Of a stretch of 64,000 nt of DNA, positions 50,729 through 60,075 are shown in pieces. The DNA is from Roseicyclus persicicus (GTDB lineage Bacteria > Pseudomonadota > Alphaproteobacteria > Rhodobacterales > Rhodobacteraceae), in NCBI RefSeq assembly GCF_012395815.1, contig NZ_JAAZQQ010000004.1:269018-333017 (forward strand), given 5' to 3'. The notes beneath the pieces were generated by a model. It had not been told where the DNA came from. It ran no database searches and saw only the letters and a list, made by a program, of their open reading frames with translations. Positions within the stretch are counted from its first letter, which is position 1. Each line of letters opens with the position of its first letter. The translations under genes were made by a program, and so were the position numbers.

Positions 50729-52296
50729 AGCGACAGCCCCATCGGCGCGTCGCGCAGGAGCGACAGGGGCATGACTGTCGCGGCCTCGGCCACGCGCACG
50801 CGCCCCTCGCTCGCCGCCACGATGTCGCGCGCCGGGTCGATCCCCGGCATGATCTCGGTCGCCACCAGCCCGTCGGCCGTCAGGCGTATCACGCAGCGTT
50901 CGGTGACGTAGATCACGTCCTGCCCCTGCGCGACCGCGCGGGCGCCGGAAAAGGTGACGTGCTCCACCGCGTCGACCATCTTGGTGAACCTGCCCGGCTT
51001 GACGACGCGCAGCCCCGTGTCGCTCAGCTCCAGCTCCGCCCCGGCCTCGAAATAGCCCGAGAACACGATCTTTCTCGCATGGGCGGTGATGTCGACGAAC
51101 CCGCCGCAACCGGCCGTCAGGTAGGGCTTTTTGCCCAGCTTCGAGACGTTCACGTTGCCCTCCACGTCCACCTCGAGGAAGGACAGGAAGGTCAGGTCGA
51201 AGCCGCCGCCCTGGAAATAGGTGAACTGGTTCGGGGACGGCACGAAGGCATCGGCGTTCGACGCGCAGCCGAAGGCGAAGCCGGTCAGCGGCATCCCCCC
51301 CACCGCGCCCTGCTCGATGGCCCAGGTCACCGCCTGCGCGTGGCCTTCTTCCAGAAGAACCCGCGGCACCATCGCGGAAATCCCGAAGCCGAGGTTCGCC
51401 GTCTGCCCGCGCCTCAGCTCCATCGCCGCGCGCCGCGCGATGACCTTTTCCACCCCGTGCTCGGCGAGGGAAAACGAGTCCCACGGCCGCATGATCTCGC
51501 CGGAGATCGCGGGGTCATAGACGGTTTCCGTCGTCTGCTTCTGGTCCGGCGCCACCACGATCAGGTCCACCAGGTGCCCCGGTACATGCACGTCGTGCGG
51601 CCGCAGCGACCCCGCCGCCGTCATCCGCTTGACCTGCGCGATGACCAGCCCGCCGTGGTTGCGCACGGCGATGGCCTGATCCAGCGCGCCCAGATAGGCG
51701 CCCTCGTGCTCGTAGGTCAGGTTGCCCTTCTCGTCCGCCGTGGTGGCGCGGATGATGGCGACCTCGGGCACGATGTTGGGGAAATGCAGCCACGTCTCGC
51801 CGCCGAATTCCACGCGGGACACGATCGGCGCCGCCGCCCCGCGGGCGTTCATCGCGCAGCCCTCGCGCACCGGGTCGACGAAGGTCTGCAGCCCCACCTT
51901 GGTCAGCACGCCCGCCCGCCGCGCGGCGACGTCGCGGTGCATGTCGAACAGGATGCCGGAGGGCACGTTGTAGGCCGCGACGCGGTCCTCCACGACCATC
52001 TTCCAGATCTCGGGCATGGGCAGCGAGGACGGCCCCGACGGGTAGCTGCCCCCGATGATCCGCGCCAGCAGCCCGTCCTTGGCGATGTGGTCCACGCCCT
52101 TGACGCCGTACATGTCGCCCGCGGCGATGGGGTGCAGCGTGGTCAGGCCGCGGGGGTGCCCCTCGGCGTCGAAGCGCGCGCCCAGCGCCTTCAGCACCGC
52201 GTCCGGGCAGCCCAGCGCGGAGGAGGACGACACCGTCACGACCGCCCCGTCGGGGATGCGCGCGACGGCCTCGGCGGCACTGACCTGCTTGCCCAT
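50725..52296 (-). CDS. Acyl-CoA:acetate/3-ketoacid CoA-transferase (fused subunits)
   Basis: A 523-residue family I CoA-transferase in which the A and B halves are in one chain. The N-terminal half has D-G-A-V-V-T-V near 16-22; the C-terminal half has the catalytic glutamate in I-E-Q-G-A-V-G-G near 332-339 and a G-C-G-G-F-V-D-I segment near 415-422. It transfers CoA between short-chain acids. It follows the Gfo/Idh gene after three bases. Confidence 0.93.
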   Translation of the reverse strand: MGKQVSAAEAVARIPDGAVVTVSSSSALGCPDAVLKALGARFDAEGHPRGLTTLHPIAAGDMYGVKGVDHIAKDGLLARIIGGSYPSGPSSLPMPEIWKMVVEDRVAAYNVPSGILFDMHRDVAARRAGVLTKVGLQTFVDPVREGCAMNARGAAAPIVSRVEFGGETWLHFPNIVPEVAIIRATTADEKGNLTYEHEGAYLGALDQAIAVRNHGGLVIAQVKRMTAAGSLRPHDVHVPGHLVDLIVVAPDQKQTTETVYDPAISGEIMRPWDSFSLAEHGVEKVIARRAAMELRRGQTANLGFGISAMVPRVLLEEGHAQAVTWAIEQGAVGGMPLTGFAFGCASNADAFVPSPNQFTYFQGGGFDLTFLSFLEVDVEGNVNVSKLGKKPYLTAGCGGFVDITAHARKIVFSGYFEAGAELELSDTGLRVVKPGRFTKMVDAVEHVTFSGARAVAQGQDVIYVTERCVIRLTADGLVATEIMPGIDPARDIVAASEGRVRVAEAATVMPLSLLRDAPMGLSL

Positions 52297-52299
52297 GGC

Positions 52300-53298
52300 T
52301 CAGATGCCCCCGTAATTCACCGCCACGCGGCGGCCGGTTTCCGCGGCCTCGGCCACGGCGGCGGCGACGGCCAGCGACTTGACCCCGTCGACCCCGTCGG
52401 CGGCGGGCCGCCCCTCGCCCCGGATGGCGGCATGGAACAGGTTCAGCGCGCGGACGTAGAGGTTGTGGTCGGCGAAGGGCAGCGCCGCCTCGCCCGCCTC
52501 GGTGCGCAGCGTGATCTGCCCCACCGGCTGTTGCGTCATCACGTTGCGGGCGACGATGGACCCCTCGGTGCCGTGCAGCTCGAAGCCCGTGGTGGCGTAG
52601 GCGTGGGTAAAGCTCTCGTGGGTCTGCACCATCACGCCCGAGGGCAGGGTCCAGACCGACATGCAGCTGTCCTCGACCCCCTGGCCGAGGCCCGAGGCGG
52701 CCTTGATCGCCACGACCTCGGCCGGGTCTTCGCCGAGGTGGAAGCGCACGGTGTCGGCGTCATGCACCACGATGTCGGGGATCACGCCGCCGCCCGCGGC
52801 CGGGTTGTCGAGGCGCCAGCCGTGCAGCACCGGCGGCAAGTAGACCGCGTGGAACACCCGCGCGCTCAACACCTTGCCGATCCGGCCGGCCTGCACCGCC
52901 TCGCGGATCGCAATGTGCGAGCCCGCGTTGCGCAGGTGGTGGTTGGTGGCGAAGACGAGGCCCGCAGCCTCGGCCGCGCGCACCATGGTGATGGCGTCGG
53001 CGACCGTCATCGCCAGCGGCTTCTCGCACAGCACGTGCTTGCCCGCGGCGATGGCGGCCATCGCCTGCGCGAGATGCTTTTCGTTGGTGGTCGAGATGTA
53101 GACGGCATCAAGGTCGTCGGAGGCCAGCATCGCGTCGAGATCGGCGTAGCCGTGCGGGATGCCGTGCTGGGCGGCGTAGGATGCAGCCCGGTCGGCGCTG
53201 GCGCTGAGGACCGAGCGGATCTCGCCCCCGGCCGCCCGGATCGCCCCGATCATGTGGTTCGCCGCGATGTTGCTCGCCCCGATCAATCCCCACCGCAT
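52300..53298 (-). CDS. Gfo/Idh/MocA-family oxidoreductase
   Basis: A 332-residue NAD(P)-dependent dehydrogenase of sugars or cyclic polyols. N-terminal Rossmann fold G-L-I-G-A-S-N-I-A near 4-12, E-K-P-L-A-M-T near 94-100 with the family lysine, then a C-terminal alpha/beta domain with G-G-G-V-I-P-D-I-V-V-H-D-A-D near 165-178 (D and H of the active site). GGAGGG supports the start. It heads the operon under operator copy 2, which joins it to the GMC/DUF993 regulon. Confidence 0.92.
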   Translation of the reverse strand: MRWGLIGASNIAANHMIGAIRAAGGEIRSVLSASADRAASYAAQHGIPHGYADLDAMLASDDLDAVYISTTNEKHLAQAMAAIAAGKHVLCEKPLAMTVADAITMVRAAEAAGLVFATNHHLRNAGSHIAIREAVQAGRIGKVLSARVFHAVYLPPVLHGWRLDNPAAGGGVIPDIVVHDADTVRFHLGEDPAEVVAIKAASGLGQGVEDSCMSVWTLPSGVMVQTHESFTHAYATTGFELHGTEGSIVARNVMTQQPVGQITLRTEAGEAALPFADHNLYVRALNLFHAAIRGEGRPAADGVDGVKSLAVAAAVAEAAETGRRVAVNYGGI

Positions 53299-53358
53299 GG
53301 GCGGCCCTCCCCTTTCGTCGGCCCCCGACTCGGCGGGCCGTGATCCTGTCACCTGCGT

Positions 53359-53374
53359 TTTGGATCGTTCCAAT
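53359..53374. promoter_or_regulatory. LacI-type operator, copy 2, in a promoter spacer
   Basis: TTTGGATCGTTCCAAT matches the copy at 42754-42769 apart from the first base; the shared block is 17 bases (53360-53376). It is 60 bases upstream of the Gfo/Idh start and directly after a minus-strand TTGACA at 53385-53380, so it lies where a repressor would block the promoter. Confidence 0.82.
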
Positions 53375-53417
53375 TCCCGTGTCAACAGGAACTGCGCGGT
53401 TCGGGCGGGCGGGGGGA

Positions 53418-54278
53418 TCAGTCGGTCAGGCTTGCGACATCGCCGGGGGCACCGCCCGCCAGCACCTGGGCAAAGGCCCGGCCGAGCGGGGTGGGCCGCA
53501 TGTCGTTGTCGACGAGGTTGATCTCGGGGATCGTGCCCTGCCAGCGGTAGGGGTTGGCCGCGAACCAGGCGTGGCGTTCCACGAAGGGCAGCGTCTCCAT
53601 CATGCGGATCGCCTCATGGGCGAAGCGCGCGTTGGCCTCGTAGGTTGCCCGGCGCGGGCGGGACCAGTCGATGTAGGCGAATTCCGTCACCCAGATCGGG
53701 CGGCGGTAGGCGTTGTGGACCGCGACCAGCCAGTTGCGGAAGGCGGTCACGTCGCCGTTGGTGGAATAGTAGTGCACCGCCATGAAATCGACGCGCAGGC
53801 CCCGGCGCTCGACCTCGGCCATGAAGCGGCCCTGCCACGAGTTCGGCCCGAGCGTGCCGGCCTGCGTGGTGGCGGGGCTGCCGAGCCGCAGCCCCGTCGC
53901 CTCCAGCCGCGGCCAGAGCGCGAGGGCCTGCTCGACGCTCATCCCCGCCTGGTGGTCGCCGCCATGCCCGTCGGGTTCGTTGAAGCCCAGCAGCACGCGG
54001 GGCCGCCGGCTCGACCGGATCGCGTCGCCGATGTTGTCGGCGCTGTGGATCATCGGCACGAATTCCACCGTGCGGCGGCGGTTGCCGTTCTGCCGGATCT
54101 CGTCGGTGCGCCAGTTGTAGTACCAATCGAGGCCCGGCTGGCTCTCGATCCAATCCAGCGTGGTGTAGCGGGAATTCTCCCAGGCGCCGACGCCGGCCTG
54201 CTGGGCAAGGGCCGCCTGCGCCATCAGCATCACCGCCGCGACGCAGGCCAGACCCGCGCGAATGAGACCGAGGCCCAT
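53418..54278 (-). CDS. Secreted glycosyl hydrolase, GH128 (Asl1)-like
   Basis: A 286-residue protein with a signal peptide (about 1-25, ending A-L-A-Q). The mature domain has W-Y-Y-N-W near 51-55, F-V-P-M-I near 73-77, G-F-N-E-P-D near 97-102 (acid/base Glu), and W-V-T-E-F-A-Y near 198-204 (nucleophile Glu), matching GH128 beta-1,3-glucanase-like domains. It is likely periplasmic or secreted and acts on glucan-like polysaccharide. It follows the small gene at 54301 after a 22-base gap. Confidence 0.85.
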   Translation of the reverse strand: MGLGLIRAGLACVAAVMLMAQAALAQQAGVGAWENSRYTTLDWIESQPGLDWYYNWRTDEIRQNGNRRRTVEFVPMIHSADNIGDAIRSSRRPRVLLGFNEPDGHGGDHQAGMSVEQALALWPRLEATGLRLGSPATTQAGTLGPNSWQGRFMAEVERRGLRVDFMAVHYYSTNGDVTAFRNWLVAVHNAYRRPIWVTEFAYIDWSRPRRATYEANARFAHEAIRMMETLPFVERHAWFAANPYRWQGTIPEINLVDNDMRPTPLGRAFAQVLAGGAPGDVASLTD

Positions 54279-54300
54279 GGCGTCGCGCCCCGTGCCCGGA

Positions 54301-54558
54301 TCAGTTGCGGTAGCAGCGCGAGCGCTGCCCGAAGCCCGCGGGCGAGCAGACCCAGCTGCCGCTGCCCATCCGGCTGACGCGGACGACGGGGGCGCCCTCG
54401 CGGGGCGCGGCCAGCAGGTTCAGGCCCGCGGCCGGCGACCGGGTCGAGGTCGTGGTCTGCAGCGGCGTGGCGGGCTTGGACACGGTGTCGGCCATTGCCG
54501 GGGCGGCGACAATCGGCGCGGCGGCCAGGGCGAGGGCGAGAAGGAGGATGCGGGTCAT
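54301..54558 (-). CDS. Small exported protein of unknown function
   Basis: An 85-residue protein with a signal peptide (M-T-R-I-L-L-L-A-L-A-L-A-A-A, cleavage near A-M-A-D, about 23) and a short mature part with two cysteines (W-V-C-S-P and R-C-Y-R-N at the end), which could form a disulfide. No family is recognised. AAAGGA precedes the ATG. It is the first gene of the unit that includes the GH128-like hydrolase. Confidence 0.7.
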   Translation of the reverse strand: MTRILLLALALAAAPIVAAPAMADTVSKPATPLQTTTSTRSPAAGLNLLAAPREGAPVVRVSRMGSGSWVCSPAGFGQRSRCYRN

Positions 54559-55106
54559 GGAAGTCCTTTCCGGTTGATCTGCGCGCCTGGCACGGGTGGC
54601 GGCAGCCCCCCTGAAGCCAAGCAGGGAGGGGCGCCCTTTCACGGGCGAAAGGGCGGCAAAACCGGGGCAGAGGCCCCGTCGCGGCTCTGTGGGGAACAGG
54701 GCGGACGGCGGCTGTCTGCCGCGCATTGATGATGATCTGGAAACAGTCGGGTGTTGAGTCACCCTACCGGATGCGCGCAGCAGCGCGCAGGCGGTGCCTG
54801 CTCTCATGCCTGTCCCTCTCGGTCCTACCTCGACCGGCACAGTCGGTTTTCACCGCTGCACGCTCATTGCCGATGCCTCAGCCTAGCACGGAGCTAGGGC
54901 CGCGCGCAGGTCTGTCCGCTTCTTGCCGAGGGGATGGGCGGAAATCCCGCCGCCCGGAGCGCGAGGCTCCGGTCGCGCAGGCCGCGAGGGACCTGCCGAT
55001 TGTTTACCAAGTCATTGCTTTACAATCGCCCGTATTCCGCGCCGGGGCGGCGCGGCGGCATCGGCGAAATCCTGCCGATGCCCGCCGAATGCCCGGTCCG
55101 GGGGAC
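54559..55106. other. Long intergenic stretch with inverted repeats, no gene seen
   Basis: About 550 bases between the small exported protein and GH26 genes. It holds a 9-bp stem (54632-54655, CGCCCTTTC / GAAAGGGCG), a 6-bp stem (54882-54898), arms CGATTGT / ACAATCG at 54997-55003 and 55022-55028, and near the GH26 stop a 12-bp bulged stem (55054-55086) that may terminate the EPS operon. An AT-rich patch at about 55000-55025 may be a promoter. No frame with credible codon use was found. Confidence 0.6.
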
Positions 55107-55997
55107 TCAGTCGAGCACGTTGAACCCGATCCGCCAGTCCGGCAGGCCGAACCCGTCGGGCCAGGGATAGACCTCGGTCTGGTTGAAGTAGATCACCGCG
55201 ACCAGCGCCGGCATCCCCTCGATGTCCTGCCGGACGTCGTCGGTCCAGCGGTCGACATAGGCCTGGTCGCCGACATAGCCGAGCTCGGCCACCACGATCG
55301 GCCGGCCGAACTGCAGCGCCCGCTCGTAGCGCGGCTCGAGGATCTCGCGGAAGCTGCGCTCCCCGCCCAGCACGCGCTGTTCCCAGGGCTGCAGGCCGAA
55401 CACCGACAGGCCCACCACGTCGACGTAGTCGTCGCCGGGGTAATACTCCTCGAACCGGTCCAGCCCCAGCGGCGACCACATGAAATCGACCTCGGGCGCC
55501 TCGGCCCGGCAGACGTCGACCATGCGCCGGTAGGCGGCGATGTAGGTCTCGGGCGTCCAGCCGGCCCAGATGAACTGGCCCGAGCGGTCCTCCATCTCGT
55601 GCGCCCAGCGCACGGTCACCGCGCTCTGGAAGCCGCCGAGGATGCCGCAGATCGTGGCCATGTTGCCGTCGAAGTCGCCGGCCTGGATGCCGGCGATCAG
55701 CACCTCGGGCCGGTTGCGCTCGTCGCGCGTCCAGGTCCAGGGCTCGATCGTCACCAGCACCGACCGCCCCCGTTCGCTCGCATAGGCGTCGGCCTCGGCC
55801 AGCGAGGGCAGGTAGACGTCCTGCCAGGGCAGGAACAGGTGCTCGATGCTGACATCCGGATCGTCGCTGAACGCGCCGTAGGGGTCGTAGACGCCGAAGG
55901 GCAGGGTGCCGGGGGGCGCCGCGAGGCCTGCGGCCGTCCACAGGAGCGACCCGGCAAGCACGGCCGGGAACAGCCTTTTTCGTGAGTTGAGGGTCAT
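55107..55997 (-). CDS. Secreted glycosyl hydrolase, GH26-like
   Basis: A 296-residue protein with a signal peptide (about 1-26). The fold fits GH26: V-R-W-A-H-E-M-E-D near 127-135 with the acid/base Glu, and V-V-A-E-L-G-Y near 240-246 with the nucleophile. GH26 includes beta-1,4-mannanases, beta-1,3-xylanases and beta-glucan lyases of mixed linkage. It shares an ATGA overlap with the GT2 synthase, so it is likely a dedicated hydrolase trimming or releasing the polymer. The exact glycan is unknown. Confidence 0.85.
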   Translation of the reverse strand: MTLNSRKRLFPAVLAGSLLWTAAGLAAPPGTLPFGVYDPYGAFSDDPDVSIEHLFLPWQDVYLPSLAEADAYASERGRSVLVTIEPWTWTRDERNRPEVLIAGIQAGDFDGNMATICGILGGFQSAVTVRWAHEMEDRSGQFIWAGWTPETYIAAYRRMVDVCRAEAPEVDFMWSPLGLDRFEEYYPGDDYVDVVGLSVFGLQPWEQRVLGGERSFREILEPRYERALQFGRPIVVAELGYVGDQAYVDRWTDDVRQDIEGMPALVAVIYFNQTEVYPWPDGFGLPDWRIGFNVLD

Positions 55998-57877
55998 GGG
56001 ATATCCTCCTCCCCTGTGTGGCCCAGAAGGTTGCGCCAGAATTCCGGATCCCATCGGAACCTGACATTGTCGTTGCCCCCCATGCCGGCGCCCGAAACCA
56101 CGTATTCGTAGGTCACGAGATCGGCGTCCACCAAACCGACGCTGAGCGCGAGGATGCTCTCGGGCCCGCGGAACACGAGGGCCCAGACCACCAGCACGGA
56201 CAGCACCGGCACGGCGAGGATCTGGAGGGGAAGGGTCGCCACGGCGCGGCCCGGCGGGACGTGGTTGTCCCGCAGGTGCCGGATGACGATGACAAGCGTG
56301 ATGACGGCGTAGATCGAGCCGTTCAGCAACGTGAGGAAGTAGAAGCCCAGCGCCTCGTCGACCTCGTCGACCAGCAGCACGGGCAGGATGCAGCCCAGCG
56401 CCAGGGCCGCGTAGGGCGCCACCACCCGGAGCGGCAGCACGGCCTCGGCCGCCTCGCCCTTGGGGGTGATGCGGAAATCGACGAAGCCGCCGGCCAGCCG
56501 GTCGCGCACCGCCATGGCGCAGCCCCACAGCACCCAGGGCCACTGGATCGCGAGGAACAGCGCCTTTTCCCAGCCCAGCACCTTGGCGTCGCGGGGCCGG
56601 AAATGCCCGTCGGCCCGGATCGTGTAGGCCATCAGGGTGACGGCGACCGCGGGCCAGATCGCGTGGACCAGGAAGGCCGGGTAGGTGACGTCGGCATAGC
56701 GCATGTCGAACACCACCGCGGCGATCGGCATGAGGTAGAGCACCAGCATGAACACCGCGAAAAGCGGGTACCACATCTGGCAGAACACGAACTGGAACTT
56801 CAGCCGCGGCGGCAGCGTCGGCAGGTAACGCGCCGTGTGCGACAGGAGCAGCGACAGCAGGCTGCGCGACCACTGGAATTCCTGCGTGCAGAGGTCGGCG
56901 ATGGTGGCCGGCCCGTCGCCCACCGCGATGGCGTCGAGTGCGTGCACCCCCCGCCAGCCGCCCGCGTTCAGCAGAAGCGAGGTGGAATGGTCCTCGGCCA
57001 GCTCGGGGCCCAGCCCCCCCACCTCGCGCAGCGCGCGGGTGCGGACGGCGTAGTGCGACCCGATGCACATCGGCGCCAGCACCGCGGCATAGCCCGCCTG
57101 GAAGATGCCGTGAAACCCCGCCTCGGTGTGCAGCCGCGTCCGCGCGGCCCAGCTGATGGAGGAATTGGCGGCGCAGATCGACGGCGCGCTGACATAGCCC
57201 ACGGCGGGGTCGGCAAAGCCGCGCAGCATCTCGGCCAGGTAGGTGGGGCTCGGCACGTGGTCGGCGTCGAGCTGCGAGACGAAGTCGTACCGGTCGTAGC
57301 CGAAATGGTCGTAGAAGAAGGCAAGGTTGCCCTCTTTGCAGCGGGTCCGCCGGGGCCAGGTGGCCCTGTGGTAGTCGGGCCGGTCCTTGCGGGTGGAGAT
57401 GCGCACGCCATGGGCCGCGCACCAGGCGATGGTCTCGGGCTGCGGGTCCTCGTCGGCGAGCCAGGTGTCGTGCGGATAGGTCTGCGCCAGCATCGCCTCG
57501 AGCGTGCGCCGCACCACGGCGAAGGGCTCGGACGGCGTCTTGGTCACGATCATGGCGACGCGGGTGACGGCCGGATCCGGCGGGTCGGCGGCGGGCACCA
57601 CGGCGCGGCGGAAGATCAGCACGAAGTACGCCTGCATGAACAGGAGCCACCCGAAGGCCACCGTCGCCACCCAGTATTGCGGGCCGGGCAGGATATGGGC
57701 GGGGTCGAGCCACCAGTCCCAGAACCACAGCGTCGCCGCCGCCCAGAACAGGACCAGCGCGTCGTAGCGCACCCGCGCCCACCCGGTCAGAAGCCGGCGC
57801 GTGGCACGCGGCGGTCCGGCCTGCGCCCGCAGCGGCGGCGCGACGGACCCCGGCAGCGTGTCAGGCATCGCAACCAT
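55994..57877 (-). CDS. Membrane GT2 processive glycosyltransferase (polysaccharide synthase)
   Basis: A 627-residue synthase. Two N-terminal membrane helices (about 34-50 and 66-86), a GT2 domain with D-T-W-L-A-D-E-D-P near 133-141, D-A-D-H near 206, A-E-D-H near 294, and E-F-Q-W-S-R-S-L-L near 335 (a variant of Q-x-x-R-W), then several membrane helices. No PilZ domain was seen. The start at 57877 has GAGGTG seven bases upstream, overlapping the galE end. Cellulose/curdlan-synthase plan; the product is unidentified. Confidence 0.88.
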   Translation of the reverse strand: MVAMPDTLPGSVAPPLRAQAGPPRATRRLLTGWARVRYDALVLFWAAATLWFWDWWLDPAHILPGPQYWVATVAFGWLLFMQAYFVLIFRRAVVPAADPPDPAVTRVAMIVTKTPSEPFAVVRRTLEAMLAQTYPHDTWLADEDPQPETIAWCAAHGVRISTRKDRPDYHRATWPRRTRCKEGNLAFFYDHFGYDRYDFVSQLDADHVPSPTYLAEMLRGFADPAVGYVSAPSICAANSSISWAARTRLHTEAGFHGIFQAGYAAVLAPMCIGSHYAVRTRALREVGGLGPELAEDHSTSLLLNAGGWRGVHALDAIAVGDGPATIADLCTQEFQWSRSLLSLLLSHTARYLPTLPPRLKFQFVFCQMWYPLFAVFMLVLYLMPIAAVVFDMRYADVTYPAFLVHAIWPAVAVTLMAYTIRADGHFRPRDAKVLGWEKALFLAIQWPWVLWGCAMAVRDRLAGGFVDFRITPKGEAAEAVLPLRVVAPYAALALGCILPVLLVDEVDEALGFYFLTLLNGSIYAVITLVIVIRHLRDNHVPPGRAVATLPLQILAVPVLSVLVVWALVFRGPESILALSVGLVDADLVTYEYVVSGAGMGGNDNVRFRWDPEFWRNLLGHTGEEDIP

Positions 57878-58859
57878 GGCGCACCTCGAGCCCGAAATGC
57901 GGCGCCGCATCCCGGACGATGCTGTCGAGGTCCGACATCCGCGCGCGGAACCGCAGGAGGCGCGCGGCCTCGGAGGGGTCGGCCACCAGCTCGGGCGGGT
58001 CGCCCGGCCGGCGCGGGGCGTCCTCCACTGGCACGGTCTTGCCGGTGAGGCGTGCGACGGCGGCGCAGACCTCGCGGATCGACCGCCCCTGCCCGGTGCC
58101 GAGGTTGAGGGCCAGATCCTCGCCCCCCGCCTCCAGGTGCCGCAGCGCCCGCAGATGCGCCTCGGCCAGGTCGGCCACGTGGATGTAGTCGCGGATGCAG
58201 GTGCCGTCTGGCGTGGCGTAGTCGGTGCCGTAGACCTTGAGCGCCGGATGCGTCCCCGCCGCCGCCATCAGCGCCAGCGGGATCAACCGCGTCTCGGGGT
58301 CGTGCCGTTCCGACAGCTCGCCGCCGGGGTCCGCGCCCGCGGCGTTGAAGTAGCGCAGGAGCGCGAACCGCAGCCCGAAGGCCGCCGCATGGTCGCGGAT
58401 CATCTGCTCGCCCATCAGCTTGGTGCGCCCGTAGGGGTTGATCGGTGCCTGCGGGCTGTCCTCGCGGATCGGCAGCTGGGGCGGGACGCCGTAGGTCGCG
58501 CAGCTCGACGAGAACACCAGCCGGCCGACGCCCGCGGCCCGCATCGCGGCCAGCAGCGCGATCAGCCCGCCCACGTTGTTGTCATAGTAGCGGTCGGGAT
58601 GCGCGACCGATTCGGCCACCACCGCGAAGGCGGCGAAATGCATCACCGCCTGCGCCCCGTGGCGGCGCAGCGCCGCCTCGACCCCGGCGCGGTCGCGCAC
58701 ATCGACCCGCTCCAGCGGCCCCCATTTCACCGCGTCGGCATGGCCGGTGCTGAGGTTGTCGACCGTGACCGGCAGGTAGCCCGCCGCGGCCAGCGCCTTG
58801 CAGGCGTGGCTGCCCACAAAGCCGGCACCTCCGGTGACGAGGACGGCGGGCGCGGCCAT
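57861..58859 (-). CDS. galE: UDP-glucose 4-epimerase GalE
   Basis: A 332-residue SDR epimerase that interconverts UDP-glucose and UDP-galactose. G-G-A-G-F-V-G-S-H near 10-18, the S-S-S-C-A-T-Y-G catalytic serine segment near 117-124, Y-G-R-T-K near 143-147, and R-Y-F-N-A-A-G-A near 169-176. Its stop lies within the GT2 synthase start region, so both are in one operon and the synthase may use galactose or glucose donors. Confidence 0.95.
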   Translation of the reverse strand: MAAPAVLVTGGAGFVGSHACKALAAAGYLPVTVDNLSTGHADAVKWGPLERVDVRDRAGVEAALRRHGAQAVMHFAAFAVVAESVAHPDRYYDNNVGGLIALLAAMRAAGVGRLVFSSSCATYGVPPQLPIREDSPQAPINPYGRTKLMGEQMIRDHAAAFGLRFALLRYFNAAGADPGGELSERHDPETRLIPLALMAAAGTHPALKVYGTDYATPDGTCIRDYIHVADLAEAHLRALRHLEAGGEDLALNLGTGQGRSIREVCAAVARLTGKTVPVEDAPRRPGDPPELVADPSEAARLLRFRARMSDLDSIVRDAAPHFGLEVRHGCDA

Positions 58860-58863
58860 GGCC

Positions 58864-59898
<1,035 letters not shown>

Positions 59899-60075
59899 GT
59901 TCCCCCGTTGCCCTCCGGCGCGGGTGACAGATGATCGGGTGCTTGGTCGCGCCCGCCCCTCCCCCCCGGAAGTTGGCAATGCCTTCCCTTGAATTTCAGG
60001 AGTTTATCAGTTTTCCACAACTTGTCACCATATTTGATTCTGTCAAATTTACTGACCGACAATCAGTCAATCCGG
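59899..60075 (-). promoter_or_regulatory. AT-rich promoter region of the UXS-galE-GT2-GH26 operon
   Basis: An AT-rich island at about 59985-60062 stands out in the GC-rich surroundings. A minus-strand TTGACA is at 60046-60041, but no clean -10 box at 17 bases was found. An imperfect hairpin (arms 60053-60059 and 60063-60069) just past the sulfatase-like gene stop may end that transcript. Confidence 0.4.

Noticed and set aside
35184..53298. Choline/betaine catabolism because of choline-dehydrogenase-like GMC and betaine-aldehyde-like dehydrogenase
   Set aside because: No BetI, choline transporter or glycine betaine genes are present, and the two enzymes are in different operons with sugar-type partners; family names alone are weak here.
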